A stretch of DNA of 44,465 nt from an uncultured Eubacteriales bacterium (GTDB lineage Bacteria > Bacillota > Clostridia > Oscillospirales > Oscillospiraceae), in contig URAM01000015.1 of NCBI GenBank assembly GCA_900545815.1, forward strand, positions 1 to 44,465. Reading direction: 5' to 3'. Of this stretch, positions 8,086 through 17,007 are shown one piece after another. The notes under the pieces were generated by a model. It saw only the letters and a program-made list of their open reading frames with translations, did not search any database and was not told where the DNA came from. The position numbers and the translations under genes are program-made. The first letter of the stretch is position 1. Each line of letters opens with the position of its first letter.

Positions 8086-8125
8086 AAAACAGGCCGATAC
8101 CAGTTGGTATCGGCCTGTCTCTTTT
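8086..8125. terminator. Bidirectional terminator between the small membrane protein and cstA
   Basis: CAGGCCGATACCA, GT, TGGTATCGGCCTG: a perfect 13-bp stem (8090-8102/8105-8117) followed by TCTCTTTT on the plus strand, with an A-run before it that serves the convergent cstA. Confidence 0.88.
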
Positions 8126-8158
8126 GATATGATGATGGCGTCCGAAGGATAAGGCAGC

Positions 8159-9901
8159 TTAGGCAGCCTGCTGATCCTTCTTCTGCTTGGCCAAGGTCTT
8201 AACGCCCTCGATGGTCAGGATGATGGCCAGGACGACCAGCAGCAGACCCAGGATGGCCTTGACGTATGCGCCCCAGTCAGCACCGCCAGCGGCGATGAGA
8301 CCGAACTGAGACTTGATGGTGATGACCAGGGAGGTGATGGTGACCACCAGCATGAAGGCCATGGGCAGCAGGAACATCTTGTTGTTCTTGCCCACATTGC
8401 CCAGCCATGCAGCCACAGCCAGCAGACCCAGAGCGGCCAGCAGCTGGTTGGCGGCGCCGAACAGCCCCCAGATCTTCTCATAGCCGTTCAGACCCAGGAA
8501 GATGCCCAGGAAAACGGTGATGAGGGTGGAGACGTACTTGTTGGTCAGAACCTTCTTGTAGCCGGTCACGTTGTCTTCGGTCTCACCAGGAGCCAGCCAG
8601 AATTCCTGGAACATATAACGAGCCAGACGAGTGGCGGTATCCACGGAGGTCAGGCAGAAGGCGGAGACGGCCAGAACCAGCAGGGAGGAAACAGTGGTGA
8701 TGACACCTTCGGAGGTAAGGCCGGGGATGGTGCCCACCATCTGAGCGATGCCAGTGGCAAAGACGGTGGTGGGAGTGGTGATCTCACCAGCGGAGTACTG
8801 GTTCCAGATGTAGCCCACTGCGCACAGGGAGACGATAGCCAGAGCGGATTCGATCAGCATAGCGCCATAAGCGATGGGCTTTGCGTCCTTTTCGTTGTCC
8901 AGCTGCTTTGCGGTGGTGCCAGAGGAGACCAGGGAGTGGAAACCGGAGATGGCGCCGCAGGCGATGGTGACGAACAGAGCGGGGAACAGGGGGCCATAGA
9001 CTTCGCTGTAGCCGGTGGTGAAGGCGGGGATGTCCATGTTGCCGTGCTGGGGGCTGAAGATAGCGGAGCCAAGGACACCCAGAACTGCAATAATCATCAT
9101 GCCGTAGAGCAGGAAGGAGGACAGATAGTCACGGGGCTGGAGCAGGATCCAGACCGGAGTGACAGAAGCGATGGCGATGTACACACCACAGATGAGCATC
9201 CAGGTGGTGTAGGTGAGCATCAGGGGATGGAAATTCAGGCCGATGGCCAGGCAGATGACGATGGCGATGACGCCGATGACACTGGCGATACCCAGAGGGG
9301 CGTTGCGGCGATAGACCAGGAAACCGAAGATGACGGCCAGGACGATGAACAGGATGGAGATCATGGCCACGGACGCATGGGAGTTGGTCTGAGCGGCGGC
9401 CACTTCTGCGGTGATGGTGTCAGAGGGATTGACGATGCAGAAGGTGTTGGCAACGATAGAAGCAAAAGCTGCCACGACCAGAACCAGAGTCAGATAAGCG
9501 AACACGTTAAAGAGCTTCTTGGCGCGGGAGCCGATGTTGGTGGAGATGACCTCACCAATGGACTGACCCTTGTGGCGGACAGAGGCGAACAGAGCGCCAA
9601 AGTCATGGACGCCGCCGAAGAAGATGCCGCCGATGAGAACCCACAGCAGAACGGGAACCCAGCCGAACACAGCGGCCTGAATGGGGCCGTTGATGGGGCC
9701 GGCGCCGGCGATGGAGGAAAAATGATGGCCCATCAGAACGGGAGCCTTAGCAGGACAGTAATCCACGCCGTCTTCCAGTTCGTGAGAGGGGGTCTTGGTG
9801 GTGTCTTGCACACCCCACTGCTTGGCCAGCCAGCCGCCATAGAAGATATAGCCGCAGACCAGGATGGCCAAACCGATGATCAGAATAATTGCACCATTCA
9901 T
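8159..9901 (-). CDS. cstA: CstA-family carbon starvation / pyruvate or peptide transporter
   Basis: A 580-residue polytopic inner-membrane protein. The CstA signature GHHFSSIAGAGPINGP is at residues 58-73, followed by about 15 further hydrophobic segments. E. coli members of this family (CstA, BtsT) import pyruvate and possibly peptides under nutrient limitation. Compared with E. coli CstA the N-terminus is shorter and starts directly at the first membrane helix. AAGGAG lies about 14 bases before the ATG, an unusually long gap. A small gene of unknown function sits 31 bases upstream in the same direction and the pair share one promoter. The substrate here is not shown by the sequence. Confidence 0.93.
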   Translation of the reverse strand: MNGAIILIIGLAILVCGYIFYGGWLAKQWGVQDTTKTPSHELEDGVDYCPAKAPVLMGHHFSSIAGAGPINGPIQAAVFGWVPVLLWVLIGGIFFGGVHDFGALFASVRHKGQSIGEVISTNIGSRAKKLFNVFAYLTLVLVVAAFASIVANTFCIVNPSDTITAEVAAAQTNSHASVAMISILFIVLAVIFGFLVYRRNAPLGIASVIGVIAIVICLAIGLNFHPLMLTYTTWMLICGVYIAIASVTPVWILLQPRDYLSSFLLYGMMIIAVLGVLGSAIFSPQHGNMDIPAFTTGYSEVYGPLFPALFVTIACGAISGFHSLVSSGTTAKQLDNEKDAKPIAYGAMLIESALAIVSLCAVGYIWNQYSAGEITTPTTVFATGIAQMVGTIPGLTSEGVITTVSSLLVLAVSAFCLTSVDTATRLARYMFQEFWLAPGETEDNVTGYKKVLTNKYVSTLITVFLGIFLGLNGYEKIWGLFGAANQLLAALGLLAVAAWLGNVGKNNKMFLLPMAFMLVVTITSLVITIKSQFGLIAAGGADWGAYVKAILGLLLVVLAIILTIEGVKTLAKQKKDQQAA

Positions 9902-9932
9902 AAGAATTTAGCACACTCCTTCTCTTTTCAAT

Positions 9933-10478
9933 TTACTTCCACTTGAACTTACGCTTTTTTACTTTCTCAGGGAAAAGCAGGCTTTTCAAAAACTCCACTG
10001 TTTTCCGGCCATCGGAATTCCCAGCCACCACGGGTTCCATCCCAACCCCAATCATGGCCGCGTGGACTTCCATCCAGCCTTTCAGTGAAAATTGAAAACT
10101 TTTTCGGATGCGGCACCGTTTCAGTCGTCTCATGGCTTCCTCGGTATAGGTGTCGCAGAGGAACAGGGCGACAATGTAGCTGCTCATGTGATTCTTGTCC
10201 GGATGGATGTGCTCCATCCCCCGTTCGTAGGCCAGTTGGATGCACTGGTCAAAGACCTCCTCCGTCAGGTGAGGGACGGAGAAGAAGTAGACATACTCGT
10301 TGTTGTCCGTTGCCCACAGTTCCGCCTTTTTAGACAGGACGTACTTGGTACCGTGGACGTGGAAGAAGGCGGTCGCCACCAACGGCTCCTGTGCCTCCAT
10401 CGGTTCTACGTCGTAATAGGCGGCGTAGGAACGCAGCAGACGGGGTAGTAACGTGTCACGGGTTGCTGCATGGTTCAC
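9933..10478 (-). CDS. Conserved hypothetical protein upstream of cstA
   Basis: A 181-residue soluble protein with no signal peptide or membrane segment and a very basic C-terminus (VKKRKFKWK). The centre has FFHVHGTKYVLSKKAELWA and an aromatic patch YVYFFSVPHLT. I do not recognise the fold. It starts with GTG: AGGGAGGA lies 6 bases upstream and no in-frame ATG is near. It is the first gene of the cstA operon, so a role in control or function of the transporter is a reasonable guess from position only. Confidence 0.75.
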   Translation of the reverse strand: MNHAATRDTLLPRLLRSYAAYYDVEPMEAQEPLVATAFFHVHGTKYVLSKKAELWATDNNEYVYFFSVPHLTEEVFDQCIQLAYERGMEHIHPDKNHMSSYIVALFLCDTYTEEAMRRLKRCRIRKSFQFSLKGWMEVHAAMIGVGMEPVVAGNSDGRKTVEFLKSLLFPEKVKKRKFKWK

Positions 10479-10532
10479 GGCGGTTCCTCCCTAGCTTATA
10501 ACGAAAATGTGAGGGGTTCTGTACTGAACTCT

Positions 10533-10560
10533 AGTTTAGCACGCTCGCAGAAAGATGCAA
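10533..10560 (-). promoter_or_regulatory. Promoter of the cstA operon
   Basis: On the minus strand TTGCAT (10555-10560) and TAAACT (10533-10538) are 16 bases apart, about 55 bases upstream of the GTG start of the first gene. The repeat cluster abuts the -35 box. Confidence 0.55.
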
Positions 10561-10562
10561 GG

Positions 10563-10647
10563 GGTGAAAAAAAGACGGAAATGGTGCAAAACGGAGAAAT
10601 ATGAACAAATAATGAATGAATTAGATTCAAATGGTGAAAAAACGGAG
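10563..10647 (-). repeat. Three direct repeats GGTG-A-rich-ACGGAR, candidate activator site for cstA
   Basis: Plus-strand copies begin at 10563 (GGTGAAAAAAAGACGGAA), 10583 (GGTGCAAAACGGAG) and 10633 (GGTGAAAAAACGGAG). Starts are 20 and 50 bases apart, close to whole helical turns, and the nearest copy ends 2 bases from the -35 box. This arrangement fits direct-repeat activators such as LytTR response regulators, which control CstA-family genes in E. coli. No regulator gene lies in the window. Confidence 0.45.
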
Positions 10648-10802
10648 GTTTTCCCAATGGAAAACAAGTTTTTATGCAGGTTTTACAAAAATAAGACGAA
10701 AAATTAGGGACAGTAAGCGTCCGTATGTTGCACAACAACGAAAAATGGAATGTGCGCCAGGGAAAAGCAGTTTTGGGAAGAACAACCCGATCTTCCCATT
10801 TG

Positions 10803-10836
10803 GAAAAAACACCCGTTCCAAAACGGAACGGGTGTC
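10803..10836 (-). terminator. glgP terminator
   Basis: ACACCCGTTCC, loop AAAAC, GGAACGGGTGT (10809-10835); the plus-strand A-run at 10804-10808 is the U-tract on the minus strand. It lies 35 bases after the glgP stop. Confidence 0.88.
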
Positions 10837-10870
10837 GTTATGCATCATTGCTTGCACACTTATGCCTTTT

Positions 10871-13192
10871 TTATATATGCCAGATGTCCTCTGCGTACTG
10901 TCGCACCGTCCGGTCGGAGGAGAAGGTTCCAGCGGCGGCGATATTCTTGAGACACTTCCGCCCAAAGCCCAGCCGATCCTGATAGTCCCGATTGGCTCGG
11001 AGCTTGGCGTCCAGGTAGCTGGTAAAGTCCTTGAGCAGGAAGTAGTGATCCGCCTTGTGCCAGCTGGCGCCGTCCAGCAGCGCCGTGTGCAGCTCGGCCA
11101 GACCAGCATCGCTCTCGATGGTGCCGTCCACCAACGTGTCCACCACCCGCCGCAGCAGGGGATTGCTGTCGTACAGCTCTCTGGGCTGGTAGCTGTCTCG
11201 GATGGACTCCAGCTCCTCCACCGTGGAGCCGAAGATATAGTTGTTCTCTAGCCCTGCCTGCTGGACGATCTCCACGTTGGCGCCGTCCAAGGTGCCCAGG
11301 GTCACAGCCCCATTGAGCATCAGCTTCATGTTGCCGGTGCCGGAGGCTTCGGTGCCGGCAGGGGAGATCTGCTCGGAAATGTCAGCGGCGGGGATGATCT
11401 GTTCCGCATAGGAGCAGTTGTAGTTCTGAACGAACAGTACCTGTAATTTCCCGTGCATGGTCGGGTCGCTGTTGATGAGATGGGCGATGCGGTTGATATA
11501 ACGGATGATCGCCTTGGCACGGTCGTAGCCGGGGGCAGCCTTGGCGCCGAACAGGAATGCCGTAGGGGTGAAGTCAGGCAGGTTGCCCGCCTTCAGCTCG
11601 AAGTAGATGGCCATGATGGACAGGGCATTGAGCAGCTGCCGCTTGTACTCGTGGAGCCGCTTTACCTGCACATCGAATAGGAAGTGGGGAGCCAACACCA
11701 CGTGCTCCCGCTTCCAGATCAAGTCGCACAGCTGCTGCTTTTTCACTAGCTTCACCCGATTGAATCGGGTCACCAGGTCGTCGTCAATTTTATCTTTCAG
11801 CTCTGCCAGCCGGTCTAAATCGGTCAGGAACCCGCCGCCGATCTCCGACTGGATGAGCGCCGTCAGCTCCGGATTGCTCAGCCCCAGCCAGCGGCGGGGG
11901 GTGATGCCGTTGGTCTTGTTCTGGAACCGCTCCGGATAGCAGGCGTACCAATCCCGAAACAGATCGCGCTTGAGCAGCTCCGAATGAATTTGCGCCACGC
12001 CGTTGACCGAGGAGGATACATACACAGACAAGTTGGCCATGTGGGCGGTGTTGTCTTTCAAAATGAACAGGTTCCGGTCAGGGTGTTCTGCTTTCAAGCG
12101 GGCATCGATGCGCTCCAGAATGGAACAGATCTCCGGCACCACCGACCGCAGCAGTTCCATGTCCCACTTTTCCAGCGCCTCGCCCATCACCGTGTGGTTG
12201 GTGTAGGAGAACACCTGACGGGTGAGCTCAAAGGCGGTGTCAAAGCTCAGCCCACGCTCCATCAGCAGCCGCATCAGCTCTGGGATAGACAGGGCAGGGT
12301 GGGTGTCGTTGAGTTGGATGGCGCAGAAGGCGGCCAGGTTCTCCCAGTTGTCCCCGTGGGCGGCCTGATAGCTGCGCAAAATGTCCTGGAGGGACGCAGA
12401 GGACAGCACATACTGCTGCTTGATGCGCAGCCGCTTGCCCTCCCAGGTGGTGTCATTGGGGTAGAGCACCCGAGTGATGTTCTCGGCGGCGTTCTTCTCC
12501 GCCAGCGCCTGGTAGTAGTCCTGGGCATTGAACGCCTCAAAGTCCAGCTCATGGACTGCTTCGCACTGCCACAGACGCAGGGTGCCGATGTTGTCGGTGC
12601 CGTAGCCGATGATGGGCATATCGTAGGGGACGGCAATCACGGTCTGGTCAGCAAAGGTGACCCGCACGGCGTGTTTGTCTCGGCGATAGCTCCAGGGGTC
12701 GCCGAAGTGAGTCCAGTCGTCGATCATCTCCTTCTGGGCGTCGTCCTCAAAGCGCTGCTTGAACAGCCCAAACCGGTAGCGCAGTCCATAGCCGGACAGC
12801 GGGAGATTCAAGGTGGCGGCGCTGTCCAAAAAACAAGCGGCCAGCCGTCCCAGGCCACCGTTGCCCAATGCGGCGTCCTCTACCTCCTCCAGCATGGCCA
12901 GGTCAACGCCGCGCTGGGCGAACGCAGTGCGCATCTCCTCCAAGATGCCCAGGTTATAGAGGTTGCTGTAGATGAGCCGCCCCATCAGGTACTCAGCGGA
13001 GAAATAATAGGCTTTGCGCAACGGTGCCCGCCGCCGGCGGCAGGCGCTCCACTGCTCGGTGATGGCCAGCATCACCGCTTCCCCCAGACAGTCATGGAGG
13101 CGGGCGGCATTGGTCTCCATCAGACTCTCATCGTGACGGCATTTGAGAATGGTTTCCGTGGTGTAGATGATACGATCGACGATTTCATTCAT
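10871..13192 (-). CDS. glgP: Glycogen/maltodextrin phosphorylase
   Basis: A 773-residue GT35 phosphorylase that releases glucose-1-phosphate from alpha-1,4-glucans. The PLP site EASGTGNMKLMLNG near residue 620 has the Schiff-base Lys. Other family blocks are ALGNGGLGRLAACF near the N-terminus, LNDTHPAL in the middle and the TNGITPRRWL segment. The ATG at 13190-13192 overlaps the malQ stop (ATGAATGA) with AGGAG 9 bases upstream, so the two are translationally coupled. A longer frame upstream is malQ shadow. MalQ would supply chains long enough for this enzyme. Confidence 0.96.
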   Translation of the reverse strand: MNEIVDRIIYTTETILKCRHDESLMETNAARLHDCLGEAVMLAITEQWSACRRRRAPLRKAYYFSAEYLMGRLIYSNLYNLGILEEMRTAFAQRGVDLAMLEEVEDAALGNGGLGRLAACFLDSAATLNLPLSGYGLRYRFGLFKQRFEDDAQKEMIDDWTHFGDPWSYRRDKHAVRVTFADQTVIAVPYDMPIIGYGTDNIGTLRLWQCEAVHELDFEAFNAQDYYQALAEKNAAENITRVLYPNDTTWEGKRLRIKQQYVLSSASLQDILRSYQAAHGDNWENLAAFCAIQLNDTHPALSIPELMRLLMERGLSFDTAFELTRQVFSYTNHTVMGEALEKWDMELLRSVVPEICSILERIDARLKAEHPDRNLFILKDNTAHMANLSVYVSSSVNGVAQIHSELLKRDLFRDWYACYPERFQNKTNGITPRRWLGLSNPELTALIQSEIGGGFLTDLDRLAELKDKIDDDLVTRFNRVKLVKKQQLCDLIWKREHVVLAPHFLFDVQVKRLHEYKRQLLNALSIMAIYFELKAGNLPDFTPTAFLFGAKAAPGYDRAKAIIRYINRIAHLINSDPTMHGKLQVLFVQNYNCSYAEQIIPAADISEQISPAGTEASGTGNMKLMLNGAVTLGTLDGANVEIVQQAGLENNYIFGSTVEELESIRDSYQPRELYDSNPLLRRVVDTLVDGTIESDAGLAELHTALLDGASWHKADHYFLLKDFTSYLDAKLRANRDYQDRLGFGRKCLKNIAAAGTFSSDRTVRQYAEDIWHI

Positions 13193-14705
13193 AAACGGTT
13201 CGCTCCTGAGTTTCATAGTTGGGCAGACGTCCGGCTTCTTCCGCCAGCGTCCGCAGGGTATGGGCAAGGGTGGGGGTCAGCTGTTCTGATGTGACCCGCC
13301 ACCGCCAGTTTTTCGGTTTCAGTGTCCCCGGCTCGTTCATCCGAGCGTCCCCGCCCAGCCCCAGATAGTCCTGCATCTGGGCGAGGAACAAGTCCGCCTT
13401 GGACGCCAGCCCCCGCCGCAACAGGTTCTGCGCCAGGTCATCCTGCTGGGACAGATGCAGGTAGGTTCGGGCGTAGTCGGTTACCGCCCGGTCGCTCTCC
13501 TGACACCATTGGGGCAGGGTGGCGTTGTCATGGGTGCCGGTGTAGCACACGCAGTTGCGGGGGTAGCGGTGGGGCAGATAGGCGCTCTCCTCGCTGGGAT
13601 CGAAGGCGAACTCCAGCACCTTCATGCCAGGGAACCCCGACTCTTTCACCAGCGCCAGCACATCCTCCGTCAAAAAACCCAAATCCTCCGCCACAAAGGC
13701 CAGATGGGGGAAGCGGCTCTGGATGGCATCAACGAGTTTTTTCCCTGGCCCCTTCACCCAGCGGCCGTTCTTGGCGGTGTCGCTGTCCGCGGGGATGGAC
13801 CAGTAGCTTTCGATGCCCCGAAAATGGTCGATGCGGATCACGTCAAAGAGCCGCCCTGCGGCGGCGATGCGGCGCATCCACCAGGCAAACCCGTCCTGCT
13901 CCATAGCATCCCAGTCGTAGATGGGATTGCCCCAGTACTGCCCCTCGGCGCTGAACCCGTCCGGCGGGCAGCCCGCCACACAGGTGGGATGCCCATGAGG
14001 ATCCACTTGGAACTGCTTCGGACGGCACCAGAAATCGGCGGAGTCTAGGGGGACGTAAATGGGGATGTCTCCCATCAGTGTAACGCCCTTTTGGCGGGTG
14101 TATGCACGGAACCGGTGCCACTGGCGGTAAAATTGGTACTGCAAGAACTGGTGGAAGTCGATCTCCTCTGCCAGCGCCCCACGAGCCCACGCCAACGCCT
14201 CCGGCTCCCGCCGTTGGAATTCAGACGGCCACTCCGTCCAAGCCCCACCGCCAAAGTGCCCCTTCAGCGCCATAAACAGGGCGTAGTCCTCCAGCCAGTC
14301 AGATTCGGTGTCACAGAACGCCCCGAAATCTGCCGCTGGAGCCACTCGGAATCGTTCATACGCCTTCCGCAGAATAGGCAGCCGCTGCCGGTACAGCAAA
14401 GCAAAATCCACCTGATCCGCACGCGCACCCCAGGTGATTTCATCCACTTCCGCTTGGGTCAAAAGCCCGTCCTGAATCAGAAAATCCAGGTCAATGAGAT
14501 AGGGATTCCCAGCAAAGGTGGAGAAGGACTGATAGGGTGAGTCCCCGTATCCGGTGGGGCCGATGGGGAGTATCTGCCAGCAGCTCTGGCCGGCGTCTCG
14601 GAGGAAGTCCACAAAGTCATAGGCCGCCTGTCCCAAGGTGCCGATGCCATAGGAGGAGGGGAGGGAGGTCAGGTGGAGCAAGATCCCGCAGGAGGGGTGG
14701 TTCAT
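13185..14705 (-). CDS. malQ: 4-alpha-glucanotransferase (amylomaltase)
   Basis: A 506-residue GH77 disproportionating enzyme that transfers maltodextrin segments. The nucleophile Asp is in VIRIDHFRG (near residue 292), the acid/base Glu in FVAEDLG (near 337) and the stabilising Asp in GTHDNAT (near 391). The N-terminus has LHLTSLPSSYGIG and GDSPYQSFSTFAGNPYLIDL, typical for MalQ. I prefer the ATG at 14703-14705 because AAAGGA lies 9 bases upstream; an ATG three codons earlier overlaps that site. First gene of the malQ-glgP operon. Confidence 0.96.
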   Translation of the reverse strand: MNHPSCGILLHLTSLPSSYGIGTLGQAAYDFVDFLRDAGQSCWQILPIGPTGYGDSPYQSFSTFAGNPYLIDLDFLIQDGLLTQAEVDEITWGARADQVDFALLYRQRLPILRKAYERFRVAPAADFGAFCDTESDWLEDYALFMALKGHFGGGAWTEWPSEFQRREPEALAWARGALAEEIDFHQFLQYQFYRQWHRFRAYTRQKGVTLMGDIPIYVPLDSADFWCRPKQFQVDPHGHPTCVAGCPPDGFSAEGQYWGNPIYDWDAMEQDGFAWWMRRIAAAGRLFDVIRIDHFRGIESYWSIPADSDTAKNGRWVKGPGKKLVDAIQSRFPHLAFVAEDLGFLTEDVLALVKESGFPGMKVLEFAFDPSEESAYLPHRYPRNCVCYTGTHDNATLPQWCQESDRAVTDYARTYLHLSQQDDLAQNLLRRGLASKADLFLAQMQDYLGLGGDARMNEPGTLKPKNWRWRVTSEQLTPTLAHTLRTLAEEAGRLPNYETQERTVYE

Positions 14706-14783
14706 AGGCAACATTCCTTTGCAGCATATGGCGGAACCGGTCAGATGGTTCCAGCCAAGAAAAAACGGTGGAAATTAACATTC

Positions 14784-14812
14784 AGTATACCCCGATTTGG
14801 CCAGTTTCGCAA
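14784..14812 (-). promoter_or_regulatory. Promoter of malQ-glgP
   Basis: Minus-strand TTGCGA (14807-14812), 17-base spacer, TATACT (14784-14789), about 80 bases upstream of the malQ ATG. Confidence 0.6.
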
Positions 14813-14838
14813 TGGGGAACCATATGATATTAAATCAG

Positions 14839-15075
14839 TCTCACAGAGTTCCGTCATTGAAGATGACGGAATAAAATGCAATCTGAAAAAAATGGCGGCG
14901 TGTACGTCAGTTTTTTCTCTTCTCAGCCGGGTAAGTGCCGCAGCGTTAAGGCAATGTGCCAGTGGCACATTGGTAGCGTAGGCGCCACCTGCTTTGCAGG
15001 TGGCGAACCTCCCGAGCGCAGCGAGTGCATGCACCAGGCTGCATTCTCACCAAAATGCTTGCATTTTGGTGAAGC
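14839..15075 (+). repeat. Structured intergenic repeat, copy A
   Basis: Starts TCTCACAGAG. Stem 1 is TTCCGTCAT/ATGACGGAA (14849-14871). Stem 2 has loop GCGTGTA (14898-14904) closed by CG/CG. Then CTCAGCCGGGTAAGTGCCG, two middle hairpins (CAATGTGCC/GGCACATTG; GCCACCTG/CAGGTGGC) and the 3' hairpin TCACCAAAATGC-TT-GCATTTTGGTGA (15047-15072). It lies between malQ and the nhaC-family gene, antisense to both, and makes up most of the 445-base spacer 14706-15150. Confidence 0.85.
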
Positions 15076-15114
15076 TAAAAACAGGGAGGAATGAGGTGTA
15101 CTCATTCCTCCCTG
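15076..15114 (-). terminator. Terminator of the NhaC-family transporter gene
   Basis: CAGGGAGGAATGAG, loop GTGTA, CTCATTCCTCCCTG (15082-15114), a perfect 14-bp stem. The plus-strand A-rich stretch at 15077-15081 gives the U-tract on the minus strand. It is directly next to repeat copy A. Confidence 0.88.
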
Positions 15115-15150
15115 CATCATTGCGGAGTTTATATAAGATGTATTCCGACC

Positions 15151-16716
15151 TCAAGCCTGGGAAGCGTACTTCTTAGAAGTTGCTCGCTTCATCAGCATGA
15201 TGTAAACGATGGTCAGGACGATGCCCAGAGGCAGAGCGACCCAGACGGGGTTGGCCATGCCGACGGTGATGAGGACGCCGCAGATCAAGTAGGTGATGAA
15301 GGAGATGCCGGCCACGGAAATGGCGTAGGGCAGCTGAGTGGACACGTGGTTGACGTGGTCACACTGTGCGCCAGCAGAGGACATGATGGTGGTGTCGGAG
15401 ATGGGGGAGCAGTGGTCGCCGCAGACAGCGCCGGCCATGCAGGCGGACATGGAGATGGTGGACAGTGCGCCGCTGTCGGTGCCAAAGACGGCCAGGACGA
15501 TGGGGATCAGGATGCCGAAGGTGCCCCAGGAGGTGCCGGTGGCGAAGGACAGCAGGCAGGCGATGAGGAAGATGACAGCGGGCAGGAAGTTCATGAAGCT
15601 GCCAGCGGAAGCCTTCACGACGCCGGCGACGAATTCCGCAGCGCCCAGACTGTCGGTCATGGACTTCAGGGTCCATGCGAAGGTCAGGATGAGGATGGCG
15701 GGAACCATGGCCTTGAAGCCTTCGGGGATGCAGGCCATGCAGTCCTTGAAGGACAGGACACGGCGGATGATGAAGAAGATGATGGCGAAGACCAGTGCCA
15801 CGGAGGAACCCAGCACCAGACCCATGGAGGCGGAGCAGTTTGCAAAGGCGCTGACGAAGGATTCGCCGCTGAAGAAGCCGCCGGTATAGATCAGGCCGAT
15901 GACACAGGCCACGACCAGCACGACCACCGGCAGGACCAGGTCGATAACCTTGCCCTTGGAGGTGTCCTCGTGAGCGTCTGCGTCGGCGTAGGGACGGTTC
16001 TCGGTGGTGAACAGGTCGCCCTTCAGGGCGTTGCGTTCATGGATGGCCATGGGGCCGAAGTCGGTCTTGGTGACGGACAGGGTGATCATCATGAGGATGG
16101 TCAGCAGGGCATAGAAGTTATAGGGGATAGCGGAGATGAACAGGGCGATGCCGTTGGCGTCGCTCTCGGAGGCGAAGCCGGCAACGGCCGCTGCCCAGGA
16201 GCTGATGGGCGCGATGATGCAGACGGGTGCTGCGGTGGCGTCGATCAGATAAGCCAGCTTTGCACGGGAGATGTTGTGGGTGTCGGTGACGGGACGCATG
16301 ACGGAGCCAACGGTCAGGCAGTTGAAGTAGTCATCCACGAAGATGAGCACGCCCAGCGCGATGGTGGCCAGCTGTGCGCCCACACGGGTCTTGATGTGAG
16401 TGGTAGCCCATCTGCCGAAGGCGGCGGAGCCGCCGGCGTTGTTCATCAGGGCGACCAGGGTGCCCAGGATGACCAGGAAGATCAGGATGCCTACGTTGGA
16501 GGAGTCAGACAGCACCGAGATCATACCGTAGGAGGCATCATCGACTTCCTCGAAGAAGATGTGGTTGAGGGTACCTTCAAAGGAGAACCCGGAATAGAAC
16601 AGGGCGCCGACGACGATACCGATGAACAGGGAGCTGTAGACTTCCTTGGTGATCAGAGCCAGGACGATGGCGATGATCGGGGGGAGCAAAGCCCAGAAGG
16701 TTGCGTACACTTGCAT
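15151..16716 (-). CDS. NhaC-family antiporter-like transporter under lysine riboswitch control (candidate lysine transporter)
   Basis: A 521-residue polytopic membrane protein with 11-13 hydrophobic segments. NhaC-family blocks include FVDDYFNCLTVGSVMRPVTD (first half) and GDHCSPISDTT near residues 432-442. The family is annotated as Na+/H+ antiporters but contains amino-acid carriers. A lysine riboswitch and terminator stand in its leader, so lysine lowers its expression. That makes lysine uptake the likeliest job; comparative genomics of L-box RNAs earlier proposed an NhaC-type lysine transporter (LysW). The ATG at 16714-16716 has GAAAGGAAGAG upstream; the longer open frame reads through the riboswitch and is not coding. 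Single-gene transcript. Confidence 0.9.
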   Translation of the reverse strand: MQVYATFWALLPPIIAIVLALITKEVYSSLFIGIVVGALFYSGFSFEGTLNHIFFEEVDDASYGMISVLSDSSNVGILIFLVILGTLVALMNNAGGSAAFGRWATTHIKTRVGAQLATIALGVLIFVDDYFNCLTVGSVMRPVTDTHNISRAKLAYLIDATAAPVCIIAPISSWAAAVAGFASESDANGIALFISAIPYNFYALLTILMMITLSVTKTDFGPMAIHERNALKGDLFTTENRPYADADAHEDTSKGKVIDLVLPVVVLVVACVIGLIYTGGFFSGESFVSAFANCSASMGLVLGSSVALVFAIIFFIIRRVLSFKDCMACIPEGFKAMVPAILILTFAWTLKSMTDSLGAAEFVAGVVKASAGSFMNFLPAVIFLIACLLSFATGTSWGTFGILIPIVLAVFGTDSGALSTISMSACMAGAVCGDHCSPISDTTIMSSAGAQCDHVNHVSTQLPYAISVAGISFITYLICGVLITVGMANPVWVALPLGIVLTIVYIMLMKRATSKKYASQA

Positions 16717-16749
16717 GATTTTCTCTCTTCCTTTCTTTTTGCAAAACAC

Positions 16750-16790
16750 AAACAAAAAACCATGAATGTTCAGAAATGGAACACACATGG
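16750..16790 (-). terminator. Expression-platform terminator of the lysine riboswitch
   Basis: On the minus strand CCATGTGTGTTC pairs with GAACATTCATGG (16760-16790; two central mismatches) and is followed by TTTTTTG. It sits between the aptamer and the start codon, so lysine binding is expected to favour termination. Confidence 0.82.
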
Positions 16791-16828
16791 CAACAAAAGT
16801 ATGCAAACAGAGTACATAACATCTTTGT

Positions 16829-16992
16829 ATGATAGCGCTCCACATCTGTGACAGTCCGAAGGATGTTCTCCCACGTCCCAAGAGACAGCGCCAGGCAAGG
16901 CGGCAGTTCTTTCGGCGGCGTCCCCTTTCCCCAAAACCGCTTGCCTGCGGATGTCCTTGGATACTGATGTCGGCCGCACCTCTATCATTCAC
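16829..16992 (-). promoter_or_regulatory. Lysine riboswitch (L box)
   Basis: Read on the minus strand, the leader shows the conserved L-box elements in order: GATAGAGGTGC, AGTATCC, GGGGAAAGGGGACG, CGCCGAAAGAAC, GCCTGGCGCTG, GGACTGTCAC and TGGAGCGCTATCAT. The first and last pair as P1 (ATGATAG/CTATCAT). This matches the B. subtilis lysC leader pattern. It starts within about 10 bases of the predicted transcription start. Confidence 0.93.
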
Positions 16993-17007
16993 AATTAACT
17001 TATCTCT

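Larger units (their letters stand above)
10479..10870. other. 392-base spacer with cstA-operon promoter, phased repeats and glgP terminator
   Basis: No gene is seen here. It holds a minus-strand promoter (10533-10560), three direct repeats upstream of it (10563-10647) and the glgP terminator (10803-10836). The stretch 10648-10800 is A-rich with no structure I can assign. Confidence 0.7.

Noticed and set aside
14839..15075. Repeat family as a MITE with terminal inverted repeats
   Set aside because: The ends of copies A-E are not inverted repeats of each other and no consistent target duplication is seen, except the unusual terminator duplication at copy E.
16717..16992. N-terminal extension of the NhaC-family protein
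   Set aside because: The sequence is the lysine riboswitch and its terminator; a good ribosome site precedes the ATG at 16716.
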